Below are positions 34,624 to 42,764 of a stretch of 64,000 nt of DNA, piece by piece. The first letter of the stretch is position 1, and each line of letters starts with the position of its first letter. Source of the stretch: Dyadobacter linearis (GTDB taxonomy: Bacteria; Bacteroidota; Bacteroidia; Cytophagales; Spirosomataceae); assembly GCF_907165045.1 (NCBI RefSeq), contig NZ_CAJRAU010000002.1:434001-498000 (forward strand). The letters run 5' to 3'. Both the position numbers and the translations under genes were made by a program. The notes beneath the pieces were generated by a model. The model had not been told where the DNA came from. It saw only the letters and a program-made list of their open reading frames with translations, and did not search any database.

Positions 34624-35272
34624 TCTTTTGGATTTGGAAGAGATTGGTGACGATCACGTATTTAACTCCATCGAAACGCCACTCCGGAAGGATGCTTTCG
34701 CTATGGAGGATGAGGTGAAAATCGAGCTGATCGAGAAGCATTTCAGGCACATTATGGAAATAATGGGGCTTGATCTGACCGACGACAGCTTGAAAGGAAC
34801 TCCAAAAAGGGTTGCTAAAATGTACATTAAGGAGGTTTTCAGTGGGTTGGATCCCAAGAATAAACCTGCTGTCACGCTTTTTGACAATAAATATAAATAC
34901 GATCAGATGCTGGTCGAAAAGGATATTGCGGTATTCTCCAACTGCGAGCACCATTTCGTACCTATCTATGGAAAAGCGCACGTAGCGTACATTTCGAGCG
35001 GAAAAGTGATCGGTCTTTCGAAACTGAACCGGATTGTCGAATACTATTCAAAGCGCCCGCAAGTCCAGGAAAGATTAACTGTTCAGATCGCCAACGAACT
35101 GAAACAAGCTTTGCAAACCGAAGATGTAGCAGTCGTGATCGACGCGCAGCACATGTGCGTTCAATCCCGAGGAATCCGTGACTCCGGCAGCTCGACAGTC
35201 ACTGCTTTTTATGGCGGCAAGTTTGAGAATGAGGGTACTAAGAAGGAATTTTTGAGTTATTTGGGGATGTGA
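34583..35272 (+). CDS. folE: GTP cyclohydrolase I
   Basis: A 229-residue type I GTP cyclohydrolase. Zinc ligands are Cys121 and His in VFSNCEHHFVPIYG and Cys193 in AQHMCVQSRGIR. GLSKLNRIVEYYSKRPQVQE and STVTAFYGGKF are further family blocks, and the start helix KIELIEKHFRHIMEIMG is typical. It converts GTP to 7,8-dihydroneopterin triphosphate, the first step of folate and pterin synthesis. Its ATG lies 41 bases inside the upstream pterin synthase gene, an unusually long overlap; a later start would lose only unconserved residues (next Met at about residue 41), so the true overlap could be zero. A hairpin terminator follows 85 bases downstream. Confidence 0.95.
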   Translation: MKPNGTLSNIPPADLLDLEEIGDDHVFNSIETPLRKDAFAMEDEVKIELIEKHFRHIMEIMGLDLTDDSLKGTPKRVAKMYIKEVFSGLDPKNKPAVTLFDNKYKYDQMLVEKDIAVFSNCEHHFVPIYGKAHVAYISSGKVIGLSKLNRIVEYYSKRPQVQERLTVQIANELKQALQTEDVAVVIDAQHMCVQSRGIRDSGSSTVTAFYGGKFENEGTKKEFLSYLGM

Positions 35273-35302
35273 CGCCAAGTCCTTGACCCCCTGGGAGCGT
35301 TA

Positions 35303-35328
35303 TACCCCCAACCCCCTGAGAGGGGGCT
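35303..35328 (-). repeat. G-rich interspersed repeat, copy 1 (inverted)
   Basis: On the minus strand this reads AGCCCCCTCTCAGGGGG followed by TTGGGGGTA. It is the inverted counterpart of the two copies on the other side of the folE terminator. Confidence 0.75.
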
Positions 35329-35356
35329 TAGCTTCTGGGATGTTGGTATCGAATGA

Positions 35357-35395
35357 GAGAAGGCATTTTGCAATTTGCAAAATGCCTTCTCTTTT
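35357..35395. terminator. Long perfect hairpin after folE
   Basis: A 17-bp perfect stem (GAGAAGGCATTTTGCAA / TTGCAAAATGCCTTCTC) around a single T is followed by TTTT. It lies 85 bases after the folE stop and probably ends folE transcription. The very long stem with almost no loop could also act as a cruciform. Confidence 0.75.
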
Positions 35396-35407
35396 AAGTA
35401 GTTCCGT

Positions 35408-35434
35408 AGCCCCCTCCCAGGGGGTTGGGGGTAA
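35408..35434 (+). repeat. G-rich interspersed repeat, copy 2
   Basis: AGCCCCCTCCCAGGGGG followed by TTGGGGGTAA. It differs from copy 3 at one base (CCC for CTC). Confidence 0.75.
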
Positions 35435-35451
35435 AAAACCAGATTAAGCAA

Positions 35452-35478
35452 AGCCCCCTCTCAGGGGGTTGGGGGTAA
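35452..35478 (+). repeat. G-rich interspersed repeat, copy 3
   Basis: AGCCCCCTCTCAGGGGG followed by TTGGGGGTAA, 44 bases after copy 2 in the same orientation. Such repeats are frequent between genes in Bacteroidota genomes. The C and G runs pair to form a short stem. Confidence 0.75.
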
Positions 35479-35501
35479 GATGCCGAACGTCGGCAACAAA
35501 T

Positions 35502-36425
35502 TTAAACCATCGGCCCAACCCGCTCCAACAACGCTTTCGTCGCTTTGATACCTTCGCGTTCGGAAAGCTTGCTTCCTTCGTATTCAATACCTGCAATGCC
35601 CTTGAAGCCAGCGTCTTTCACGATTTTCAGGATCTTGGTGTAATCGGTTTCGATGCAGTTTCCTTTTTCGTCAAAATCGTAAGTTTTTGCACTTACTCCT
35701 TTTGCGAAAGGCATTAATTCTTTTGTGCCCTGATATCTGTCGTAAGATTCTTCGCAGCCGCTGGCGCTTCTTTTGATACAGAAATTGCCAAAATCAGGCA
35801 GTGTACCTACGTTTTTCAAATTCACCTGCTTCATCACGCCCGAAAGCCACTGGCCGTTTGAAGATGAACCACCGTGGTTTTCAACGATTACATTGATACC
35901 CGTTTTTTTAGCGAACTCTCCCAATTTACCCAAACCTTCAACCGCTGCTTTGGCGATTTCCTCGTTTGAACCTTTTCCGAATGCATTGACGCGGATCGTT
36001 TTGCAACCAAGGTATTTCGCAGCTTCAACCCATTTGTAGTGGTTTTCAACAGCTTTGTTACGCACTGCGGCATCGAGTTCACCCAACCCGCCTTCGCCGT
36101 CGATCATGATCAAATGCGCAGTAACGCCATTGTCTTTTTGTCTTTTGATCAGGTCGTTCAGGTAAGTTTTGTCTTCCGCTTTGTCTTTGAAAAACTGGTT
36201 TACGTACTCGACAATCGATATTCCGAACTCTTTTTTAGCCAGTTCAGGGAAGTCCATGTTTGTCAGTTTTTTGGCAAACAATTCTTTATGGAGCGACCAT
36301 TCAGCGAGGGAAATGTCAAACCAAAGCTTTTTTGCAGGCTCAGCTGCAAAAAGATCGGTAAAAGCGGTTGCAGCAAGCGCAGTTGCTCCTGCCTGTTTAA
36401 GAAAATCGCGTCGTGAAACGTACAT
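35502..36425 (-). CDS. Tat-exported sugar-phosphate isomerase/epimerase-like TIM-barrel protein
   Basis: A 307-residue protein with a twin-arginine signal ([20 protein letters not shown], cleavage near FAAEP). The mature part is a xylose-isomerase-like TIM barrel: [64 protein letters not shown] and [11 protein letters not shown], with Glu, Asp and His residues at strand ends that could bind a metal. Tat export implies that it folds, with cofactor, in the cytoplasm. Members of this family are often misnamed; the substrate is unknown. It is followed leftward by the G-rich repeats and preceded by a cation-efflux gene 25 bases upstream on the same strand. Confidence 0.87.
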   Translation of the reverse strand: MYVSRRDFLKQAGATALAATAFTDLFAAEPAKKLWFDISLAEWSLHKELFAKKLTNMDFPELAKKEFGISIVEYVNQFFKDKAEDKTYLNDLIKRQKDNGVTAHLIMIDGEGGLGELDAAVRNKAVENHYKWVEAAKYLGCKTIRVNAFGKGSNEEIAKAAVEGLGKLGEFAKKTGINVIVENHGGSSSNGQWLSGVMKQVNLKNVGTLPDFGNFCIKRSASGCEESYDRYQGTKELMPFAKGVSAKTYDFDEKGNCIETDYTKILKIVKDAGFKGIAGIEYEGSKLSEREGIKATKALLERVGPMV

Positions 36426-36450
36426 TTTAGGTAGAATTTAGATTAAAAGT

Positions 36451-37464
36451 TTATTCTTGGATATTGATCTTGGCCTCCGTATAGAGCTTTTCATTCTTCA
36501 CCAGCTTCGCCGAATCCCACTCGATATCCTGCACAAAAGCGTGTTGACGTACCGGGCAATCGTCGATCCTGCAAAAATAGCAGCATTGGAAAAGACAGGG
36601 ATCGGCGTGAACGAAAATCTCCGTTTCGCCTGTGTGGTTGTCTTTCAGGGTGTTTTCAAAGTTATGAATTGTTTCGTGGACTTTTTGAAGTTCCCAATAA
36701 TAGGGAAGCGTCAAATGGCAGTCAATGTGCAGGTCGGAACCGTATTGCTGCACGCGCAGGTTATGAACGTCAATCCAATCCTTCTTCTTGTTCTTTTTCA
36801 AGGTTTGCACCACTTTTTCAAGCAGAATTTCATCCGTAGCATCCATTAAACCGGCGACCGACTTACTCGCGAGCTGAAAACCGTTGTAAGCCAGAAAAGC
36901 ACCGAAGAAGAGCGATGCAACGCTGTCGATCCAGTCGTAACCTGTCAAAATGATCAGGCCAACACTCACAATAAGTATCGCGCTACTCACACTGTCCGAC
37001 ATCAAATGCCTTCCATCGGCGATCAGTGCCAGCGAGTTAGCCTTTTTGCCCTCGGTCAGCAATTTGTATCCGATTACGGTATTGACCAGAATCGTAAACA
37101 ATATAAATCCCGAACCTTGCAGCAGATTTTGAATAGGAGCGGGGTTCATCAGCCGCTGCACTGCTTCAATAATAATGAAGAGCGAGGCTATTACGATTAG
37201 CGCGCCTTCGAAACCGGCGGAGAAAAACTCGATTTTACCGTGTCCGTAAGGGTGGTTGCGATCTTTGGGCTGGGCTGAAAGGTAGATGCTGTAAAAGGCA
37301 AAACCACTGGCAATTACATTGATAATGGATTCCAGTGCGTCGCTTAAAATCGCATTCGAAGAGGTCAGATAATAGGCGAAAAATTTCAGTCCTGTCAGCA
37401 GAATGCTGGCTACAAAAGACAGCAGTATGAGACGTTGTTTTCGCTTATTTTGGTTTATTTGCAT
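36451..37464 (-). CDS. Cation diffusion facilitator family transporter
   Basis: A 337-residue CDF transporter. Six membrane helices occupy the first 210 residues. The metal-site Asp/His pairs are in LSDALESIINVIAS (helix 2) and LIADGRHLMSDSVSSAI (helix 5), and DRNHPYGHGKIEFFSA is the linker signature. The cytoplasmic C-terminal domain (LRVQQYGSDLHIDCHLTLPYYW) ends with a Cys-rich motif DPCLFQCCYFCRIDDCPVRQ, which is extra to the basic fold and may bind metal. It would export zinc, iron or cobalt in exchange for protons. It lies 25 bases before the Tat-exported TIM-barrel gene on the same strand. Confidence 0.92.
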   Translation of the reverse strand: MQINQNKRKQRLILLSFVASILLTGLKFFAYYLTSSNAILSDALESIINVIASGFAFYSIYLSAQPKDRNHPYGHGKIEFFSAGFEGALIVIASLFIIIEAVQRLMNPAPIQNLLQGSGFILFTILVNTVIGYKLLTEGKKANSLALIADGRHLMSDSVSSAILIVSVGLIILTGYDWIDSVASLFFGAFLAYNGFQLASKSVAGLMDATDEILLEKVVQTLKKNKKKDWIDVHNLRVQQYGSDLHIDCHLTLPYYWELQKVHETIHNFENTLKDNHTGETEIFVHADPCLFQCCYFCRIDDCPVRQHAFVQDIEWDSAKLVKNEKLYTEAKINIQE

Positions 37465-37511
37465 CTGGGATCTGAAATTCCGGTCCTAAAATTACTAAGA
37501 AATTGCGGGTT

Positions 37512-38057
37512 ATGTCCACAGAAAATAACTGGAAAACACTTTCGTCCCAAACTGTATATGAAAACGCCTGGCTGGAATTAAGTCACCGGGATGTGATCAA
37601 TCCATCGGGCAACAAAGGCATTTACGGACTGGTAAAATTTAAGAATCAGGCGATTGGCGTCATACCTGTAGACACGGACGGGAACATTTACCTGGTAGGA
37701 CAATACCGTTACGCGATCGATGAATATTCCTGGGAAATTCCCGAAGGCGGCGGCGTTTTAGGTGCCGACGGACTCGATGCCGCCAAGCGAGAGCTCAAAG
37801 AAGAAACCGGTTTGGTCGCCGCGAAATGGACCAAGCTGGCCCGCATTCACACTTCCAATTCTGCCACAAACGAAGAAGGTTTCCTATATATAGCGGAAGA
37901 GTTGTCCCAGCAGGAAGCGGAGCCGGAAGAGACAGAAGTGTTGCAGGTAAAAAAAGTGCCTCTGGCGCAGGCTGTGGAAATGGTAATGCGTTCCGAAATC
38001 ACAGATTCACTGTCTGTCTGCGCGATTCTGATGACAGCCAGGTTGAAGGGAATCTGA
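37512..38057 (+). CDS. Nudix hydrolase, ADP-ribose-pyrophosphatase-like
   Basis: A protein of 181 residues from the ATG at 37512; a TTG three codons earlier is in frame. The region YRYAIDEYSWEIPEGGG and the Nudix box (GGGVLGADGLDAAKREL, then KEETGL) place it with ADP-ribose and sugar-nucleotide pyrophosphatases. The REL-KEETG catalytic part is intact, but the Glu expected eight residues before the Arg is Ala. It would cleave a nucleoside diphosphate linked to another group. Its stop codon is one base before the ATG of the next gene, so the two genes are likely cotranscribed. Confidence 0.87.
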   Translation: MSTENNWKTLSSQTVYENAWLELSHRDVINPSGNKGIYGLVKFKNQAIGVIPVDTDGNIYLVGQYRYAIDEYSWEIPEGGGVLGADGLDAAKRELKEETGLVAAKWTKLARIHTSNSATNEEGFLYIAEELSQQEAEPEETEVLQVKKVPLAQAVEMVMRSEITDSLSVCAILMTARLKGI

Positions 38058-38058
38058 T

Positions 38059-38673
38059 ATGCTGGAATCGCTATTTTACGGCACGCTCACCGGCATTGCA
38101 TTGTGCCTTACCTTCGGGACCGTATTTTTTTCGCTCGTTCAAAATAGCGTAGACAATGGATTCTGGGCAGGTGTGAAGATTTCATTCGGCGTTTTCGTCT
38201 GCGATATTATATTCGTCTTTTTCGCCATTTTCGGCACCGCGCTTTTACCTGATATACCCAATTTTAAACAGTATATGGCAGGTGCCGGTGTGATTTTCCT
38301 GATTATTCTTGGATTAAGCAATCTCATTAAAGGCCAACCCAGGATCGCTTATCCGCAAACCAGCCTGGGGAATCTGGTCTATTATTTCACGACCGGGTTT
38401 TTGTTAAATGGCCTGAATCCCGTGAACTTCATCAGTTGGGTTACGATCGCTTCCTATATCAGGACCAACCTGCATTACGATATGAACCAGGTGTTACTTT
38501 TTTTCGGGGCGAGTGTAGTGGCAGTATTTCTGGTAGAATGCGGGATTGCATTTTCGGCGCAGCGGCTCAAAAGACTATTTACGCCGCGGGTGGTGACCGT
38601 ATTTAACAAAGTGACAGGCGTGGTTTTTATTCTCATCGCCTGTCAGATCGCTTATACCAATTTTATTAAATAG
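38059..38673 (+). CDS. LysE-family amino-acid exporter
   Basis: A 204-residue membrane protein with five or six helices, matching the LysE/RhtB translocator family: LFYGTLTGIALCLTFGTVFFSL at the start (family PG motif weak here), GVKISFGVFVCDIIFVFFA, IILGLSNLIKGQP and FLLNGLNPVNFISWVTIAS. Members export amino acids or similar metabolites with the proton gradient. It follows the Nudix gene by one base, and its stop abuts the stop of the convergent GH3 gene. The substrate is unknown. Confidence 0.85.
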   Translation: MLESLFYGTLTGIALCLTFGTVFFSLVQNSVDNGFWAGVKISFGVFVCDIIFVFFAIFGTALLPDIPNFKQYMAGAGVIFLIILGLSNLIKGQPRIAYPQTSLGNLVYYFTTGFLLNGLNPVNFISWVTIASYIRTNLHYDMNQVLLFFGASVVAVFLVECGIAFSAQRLKRLFTPRVVTVFNKVTGVVFILIACQIAYTNFIK

Positions 38674-40239
38674 CTATTCAGCTAAATATCCCTGACTTTT
38701 CAGAAAGCTTTTCCAATCGTCGATCAGGAAGTTTTTGAATACGCGCGGAAACTTGTGCTGGCCGCCCATTTTCCCTTTTGATTTCATCCAATCGTAAAAA
38801 ACCTGATTCGGCAGCACAGTGACAAATATCTCCTGCAATGCATGCCGCCGCTCCACCGCGTAATCGTCGTTTAGCTCCGATAATTTTGCGTCCAGTTTTT
38901 TCTTCAAAACCTCAGTGTCCACATCTTTTTCCTCTACACCAATATACCACTGGTGCGCAAACATAGTACCGTGCTCCACGCCGCTTACCGTAAACTCCTT
39001 GACAGTCAGTCCCATTTCATCAGAAACCAGATCGATCGCCTTGTTCATATTATCCACCGAAAGGTGTTCCCCACAAAGGCTCAGGTAATGCTTGGTTCGC
39101 CCTGTAATGACGATTTCACCCTTTGTTTTATCAATAAACTTCACCGTATCGCCGATCAGGTATCTCCATGCACCAGCACAGGTTGAGAGCAGCAATGCAT
39201 ATTCCTTTCCTTCCTCCACCTGATCGATCATCAGCGTTTCAGGATTCGCCTGCATCGTACCTTCGGAGTCGAAGTTTTCCTGCGTGAATGGGATAAATTC
39301 AAAAAATAGCCCGTTATCGCAAACTAGCTCCATTCCCTGCGCATTGGGGCGGGTTTGATAAGCTATAAATCCCTCGGAAGCGAGGTAAGTATTAATGTAG
39401 ATCAGCGGGCGGGCGAGCAGCTTTTCAAATCCTTTTCGGTAGGGTTCAAAAGAGACGCCGCCGTGACCAAAAACGCGCAGGTTCGGCCAGATATCGTGAA
39501 TGGTTTTTACTTTATAATGGTCAATGATCTTTTCCATTAAAAGCTGGATCCACGCGGGAACGCCCACTATAAAGCCAATATCCCATTCGTGCGCCTGCTT
39601 GGTAATTTCTTCAAGCTTTAATGCCCAGTCTTTCTGCGCAGCAATTTTTTCGCCGGGCTTGTAATAGGGACGAAACCAATATGGGATCTGTTTGGCCTGA
39701 ATTCCGCTCAAATCGCCTTCGAAATGCTTGTCCTGGTCGTTGAGATTTGTGCTCCCGCCGAGCATCAAGAAACCTTTTTCGTACAGATCGTCGGGAAGGT
39801 CTTTGTAATTGCCGAGTGACAGGATCTGGCGGATACTCGTTTTTTGCATCGCCCGGGACATTGCTTTCGTCACCGGAATATGCTTGGTAGACGCTTCGGA
39901 AGTGCCAGAGCTTAATGCGTAATACTTGATCTGGCCCGGCCAGCAAACGTCCTTTTCTCCCTCAATAGACTTATGCCACCATTCGTTGAATATCTTATTA
40001 TAGTCGTACACAGGCACCGAACGTTTGTATAGTTCGTAAAAAGCCCCTTTTTCACCAAATAAAATAGAAGATAGCAGCTCGTCAAAATTGTATTTCTCAC
40101 CAAATTCAGTGTAGCGCGCCTTCGCCAGCAACTTGGCCAGTGTCTTTTTTTGCTGTTGTTGCAGCGTAGCCTTTCTTCTGTTGGCGAAAATATTGCTGTA
40201 ATGAATGCCTCTCTTTAATATGCTCCCTACTAATGCCAT
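38674..40239 (-). CDS. GH3-family acyl-adenylate amidosynthetase-like protein
   Basis: A 521-residue protein of the GH3 (auxin-responsive) superfamily, within the adenylate-forming ANL group. Marks are YALSSGTSEASTKHIPVT (AMP-binding loop), FRVFGHGGVSFEPYRKGF-like LRVFGHGGVSFEP, INTYLASEGFIAYQ, WRYLIGDTVKF, and VITGRTKHYLSLCGEHLS. Plant GH3 enzymes join amino acids to acyl acids such as indole-acetate or jasmonate; bacterial members are common in Bacteroidota and mostly uncharacterised. It would activate a carboxylate with ATP and pass it to an amine. It lies 13 bases downstream of surE on the same strand. Confidence 0.88.
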   Translation of the reverse strand: MALVGSILKRGIHYSNIFANRRKATLQQQQKKTLAKLLAKARYTEFGEKYNFDELLSSILFGEKGAFYELYKRSVPVYDYNKIFNEWWHKSIEGEKDVCWPGQIKYYALSSGTSEASTKHIPVTKAMSRAMQKTSIRQILSLGNYKDLPDDLYEKGFLMLGGSTNLNDQDKHFEGDLSGIQAKQIPYWFRPYYKPGEKIAAQKDWALKLEEITKQAHEWDIGFIVGVPAWIQLLMEKIIDHYKVKTIHDIWPNLRVFGHGGVSFEPYRKGFEKLLARPLIYINTYLASEGFIAYQTRPNAQGMELVCDNGLFFEFIPFTQENFDSEGTMQANPETLMIDQVEEGKEYALLLSTCAGAWRYLIGDTVKFIDKTKGEIVITGRTKHYLSLCGEHLSVDNMNKAIDLVSDEMGLTVKEFTVSGVEHGTMFAHQWYIGVEEKDVDTEVLKKKLDAKLSELNDDYAVERRHALQEIFVTVLPNQVFYDWMKSKGKMGGQHKFPRVFKNFLIDDWKSFLKSQGYLAE

Positions 40240-40252
40240 AGTTGATTGATGA

Positions 40253-41020
40253 TTACAGATCCCAGGACGAAAGCTGATTCAGCGCTTCGTAGCCTGTGAG
40301 ATCATATTGACAAGGGACAACCGAAACATAATTGTTATCGAGCGCCCAAACATCCGTATCTTCTTTTTCTGTGTCAAAATTCACGAATTCGCCCGCCATC
40401 CAGAAATAACCCCGTCCATTCGGGTCGACGCGGTAGTCGAATTTTTCCTGCCATTTTGCGTGCGCCTGTCTGCATACTTTGACTCCTTTCAAAGGCAGGT
40501 CGCTTTTTGCCGGGATATTCACATTCAATGCGATCCCATTCGGGATCCCGTTTTTAATAGCCTCTTCGGTAATAGATTTCACAAACGGTACCGCGTGACT
40601 GAAATCGGCATCTTCCCGAAAATCACACAATGAAAATCCAATCGCCGGGATACCTTCAATCGCCGCCTCGATTGCCGCCGACATCGTCCCCGAATAAAGC
40701 ACATTGATCGAATTGTTGCTTCCGTGGTTGATCCCGCTTACGACCAGGTCCGGTTTCCGGTTGAGGAGAATATGGTGCTTTGCGATCTTAACGCAGTCCG
40801 CCGGTGTGCCGGAGCATTCATATTCATCTACATTCTCAAAAATATGCGTGGAGTATAATCTCAAAGGTTCACCGATCGTAATGGCGTGTCCCATTCCTGA
40901 CTGAGGGCTATTCGGCGCGACAACTACTACTTCGCCAAGCTCCTGCATGATCTCTACCAGTGTCCGGATCCCTTTGGAAGTAATCCCGTCGTCATTAGTA
41001 ACTAAAATGAGGGGTTTCAT
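40253..41020 (-). CDS. surE: 5'/3'-nucleotidase SurE
   Basis: A 255-residue SurE phosphatase. The N-terminal ILVTNDDGITSKGIRTL has the metal-binding Asp pair. PNSPQSGMGHAITI, YECSGTPADCVKIA and VVSGINHGSNNSINVLYSGT are the other conserved blocks; the Asn of SGINHG binds the metal. It removes phosphate from nucleoside 5'- and 3'-monophosphates in the cytoplasm and is linked to stationary-phase survival. It precedes the GH3-like gene by 13 bases on the same strand. Confidence 0.95.
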   Translation of the reverse strand: MKPLILVTNDDGITSKGIRTLVEIMQELGEVVVVAPNSPQSGMGHAITIGEPLRLYSTHIFENVDEYECSGTPADCVKIAKHHILLNRKPDLVVSGINHGSNNSINVLYSGTMSAAIEAAIEGIPAIGFSLCDFREDADFSHAVPFVKSITEEAIKNGIPNGIALNVNIPAKSDLPLKGVKVCRQAHAKWQEKFDYRVDPNGRGYFWMAGEFVNFDTEKEDTDVWALDNNYVSVVPCQYDLTGYEALNQLSSWDL

Positions 41021-41136
41021 ATATTTCTACTTATCAAAAACGGGCATATTGAAGCGCCGTTGCTGCGATGAAGTAATGCTGGTTTTTAAGGTTAATAAAT
41101 ATTTATTTGCAGTTTTAAGCGCCAAATTTAAGCATT

Positions 41137-41628
41137 ATGCCTGCATTCTCAATAAAGCACGCTAACGTAGCCGATATACCGGAGATCATTTCCATCCAGG
41201 AAAAAACCTGGGAACCTACTTATGGTGAAATCCTTACGAAGGAACAGATCGACTATATGTTTGATAAAATATATTCTCCGGGGGCACTTAAAGAACAGAT
41301 GCTGGGAGGCCAGCATTTCCTGCTATTGCTGAATGAAACCCGGCCGGAAGGCTTTGCATCCGTAGCCGAAGAAGAACCTGAAAAGTTTAAGTTACATAAA
41401 ATATACGTACTTCCTTCCACGCAGGGGACAGGCGCGGGCAAATTCCTGTTGCAGGAAGCCGAAAACTTCGTGAGAGGCGCCGGTGGAAAAGTTTTAGCAT
41501 TGAATGTAAACCGATTCAATAAGGCCAGGCACTTTTACGAAAAGCAGGGATATACCGTCACCGGCGAAAAAGATATTCCGATCGGCCCGTACTGGATGAA
41601 TGATTTTATTCTGGAAAAAACACTTTAA
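41137..41628 (+). CDS. GNAT family N-acetyltransferase
   Basis: A 163-residue acetyltransferase of the GNAT fold. The acetyl-CoA-binding motif A is KIYVLPSTQGTGAGKFLLQEA (strand, R/Q-x-x-G-x-G/A loop and helix, about residues 88-108), followed by ALNVNRFNKARHFYEKQGY, the usual late GNAT block. It transfers an acetyl group from acetyl-CoA to an amine; the acceptor, which may be a small molecule or protein, is unknown. Its TAA stop and the TAA of the convergent trhO gene lie in the same TTAA tetranucleotide. Confidence 0.88.
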   Translation: MPAFSIKHANVADIPEIISIQEKTWEPTYGEILTKEQIDYMFDKIYSPGALKEQMLGGQHFLLLLNETRPEGFASVAEEEPEKFKLHKIYVLPSTQGTGAGKFLLQEAENFVRGAGGKVLALNVNRFNKARHFYEKQGYTVTGEKDIPIGPYWMNDFILEKTL

Positions 41629-42611
41629 AGCGGCTGTGTCTGTTGCGCCAGCTTCATTTTCTTAATGTTCTTCTTCTGACTTTTCAATCCCTGCAAAGGA
41701 TGATAATGGTTGCTCTGGCTCACATAATAGCCAGTCCCGTCATAAATACGCTTTCCGGGATGCGCCTTGCATTCGGCTGAACAGGCGCCTTCCATTTCCT
41801 CCCCGCATTTCTCGCAAACCGGCACGTGCGTGTTGCATTCCGCGTTTGCGCAGTTGATCATCCGGTCGCAGGGTTCGTTGCAAATGTGGCATTTGGAGAT
41901 CACAGTCGGGTTAATGCTGTTTACATCCACTGTAATCCGGTTGTCGAAAACGTAGCATTTTCCGTCGAAATTTTCTCCGCCTTCTTCCAGTCCGTAGCGG
42001 ATAATGCCGCCGTGAAGCTGGTACACATCCGTAAATCCCTGGTCTAGCAGGTAGGCGCTCGCTTTCTCACATTTGATCCCGCCCGTGCAGTAAGTGACGA
42101 TTTTTTTATCCTTCAAATGCTCAATTTCATGGATATGATCGGGTAGCTCGCGGAGGTTATGCATATCAAATGTGATCGCACCCTTGAACTTGCCGACTTC
42201 ATGCTCGTAATCAGAACGCATATCCACCAATACTACATCCGGATCATTGATCAGCTTCTTGAATTCAGCCGGTTCAAGGTGTTTTCCGGTTTTTTCCAGC
42301 GGATTAACAGGCAGGTCGGAGTTGACGATCTCGTCTTTCACGCGTACGTGCAGCTTTTGAAAAGCCACTTTATCGTGCTCCTCAATCTTAAACTGAACGT
42401 GACTGAAACGCTCGTCGGAGCGCACGTAATTCATATATGTTTCACAATCCTCAGGCGTACCCGAAACAGTTCCGTTCAATCCCTCAGGCGCCACGATAAT
42501 GCGGCCCAGCAGGTTGTGTTGCACGCAAAATACGTGATGTTCGTCCCGGTAAGTTTCGGTGTCTGCAATAGAAGAGTAGCAATAATATAGGATTACCCTG
42601 TACGGCTTCAT
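41625..42611 (-). CDS. trhO: tRNA uridine(34) hydroxylase TrhO (rhodanese-domain protein)
   Basis: A protein of 328 residues from the ATG at 42611; a longer frame exists, but it would include a predicted promoter element at 42651-42658. The N-terminal domain PYRVILYYCYSSI with APEGLNGTVSGTPEDCE is typical of UPF0176/TrhO. The rhodanese domain follows, with VVLVDMRSDYEHEVGKFKGA and the active-site Cys in IVTYCTGGIKCEKASAYL. A Cys-rich C-terminus (CHICNEPCDRMINC, CEKCGEEMEGAC) may bind zinc. The enzyme hydroxylates U34 of tRNAs, an oxygen-dependent step towards 5-methoxy or carboxymethoxy uridine. Confidence 0.92.
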   Translation of the reverse strand: MKPYRVILYYCYSSIADTETYRDEHHVFCVQHNLLGRIIVAPEGLNGTVSGTPEDCETYMNYVRSDERFSHVQFKIEEHDKVAFQKLHVRVKDEIVNSDLPVNPLEKTGKHLEPAEFKKLINDPDVVLVDMRSDYEHEVGKFKGAITFDMHNLRELPDHIHEIEHLKDKKIVTYCTGGIKCEKASAYLLDQGFTDVYQLHGGIIRYGLEEGGENFDGKCYVFDNRITVDVNSINPTVISKCHICNEPCDRMINCANAECNTHVPVCEKCGEEMEGACSAECKAHPGKRIYDGTGYYVSQSNHYHPLQGLKSQKKNIKKMKLAQQTQPL

Positions 42612-42650
42612 TTCAATGGTATTGGTAAAATAATAAGCGGAAATCGAGTG

Positions 42651-42681
42651 CAAATATACGAATCCCACAACTTCAACGAAA
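42651..42681 (-). promoter_or_regulatory. Predicted promoter of trhO
   Basis: On the minus strand TATATTTG (42658-42651) fits TAnnTTTG, and TTTC (42681-42678) lies 19 bases upstream, three of four bases matching TTTG. The start would be near 42644, about 33 bases before the ATG at 42611. Confidence 0.5.
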
Positions 42682-42718
42682 ATCAAAAAGCAGCAGTTCG
42701 AACTCTGACCGAAATACA

Positions 42719-42726
42719 TACTTTTG
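42719..42726 (+). promoter_or_regulatory. Possible -7 element for the deoxynucleoside kinase gene
   Basis: TACTTTTG matches TAnnTTTG and would place the start about 32 bases before the ATG at 42765. The -33 region reads only gttc/ttcg. Confidence 0.38.
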
Positions 42727-42764
42727 CAAATCGCACCCAATCTTAAATCTCAACATAAACAGTT

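Noticed and set aside
35257-35451. Leftward 64-codon open frame across the G-rich repeats
   Set aside because: Its sequence is made from the repeat and hairpin; no independent coding evidence.
41625-42740. Longer N-terminus for TrhO (43 extra residues)
   Set aside because: The extension holds a predicted promoter on the same strand and the family begins at the ATG at 42611.
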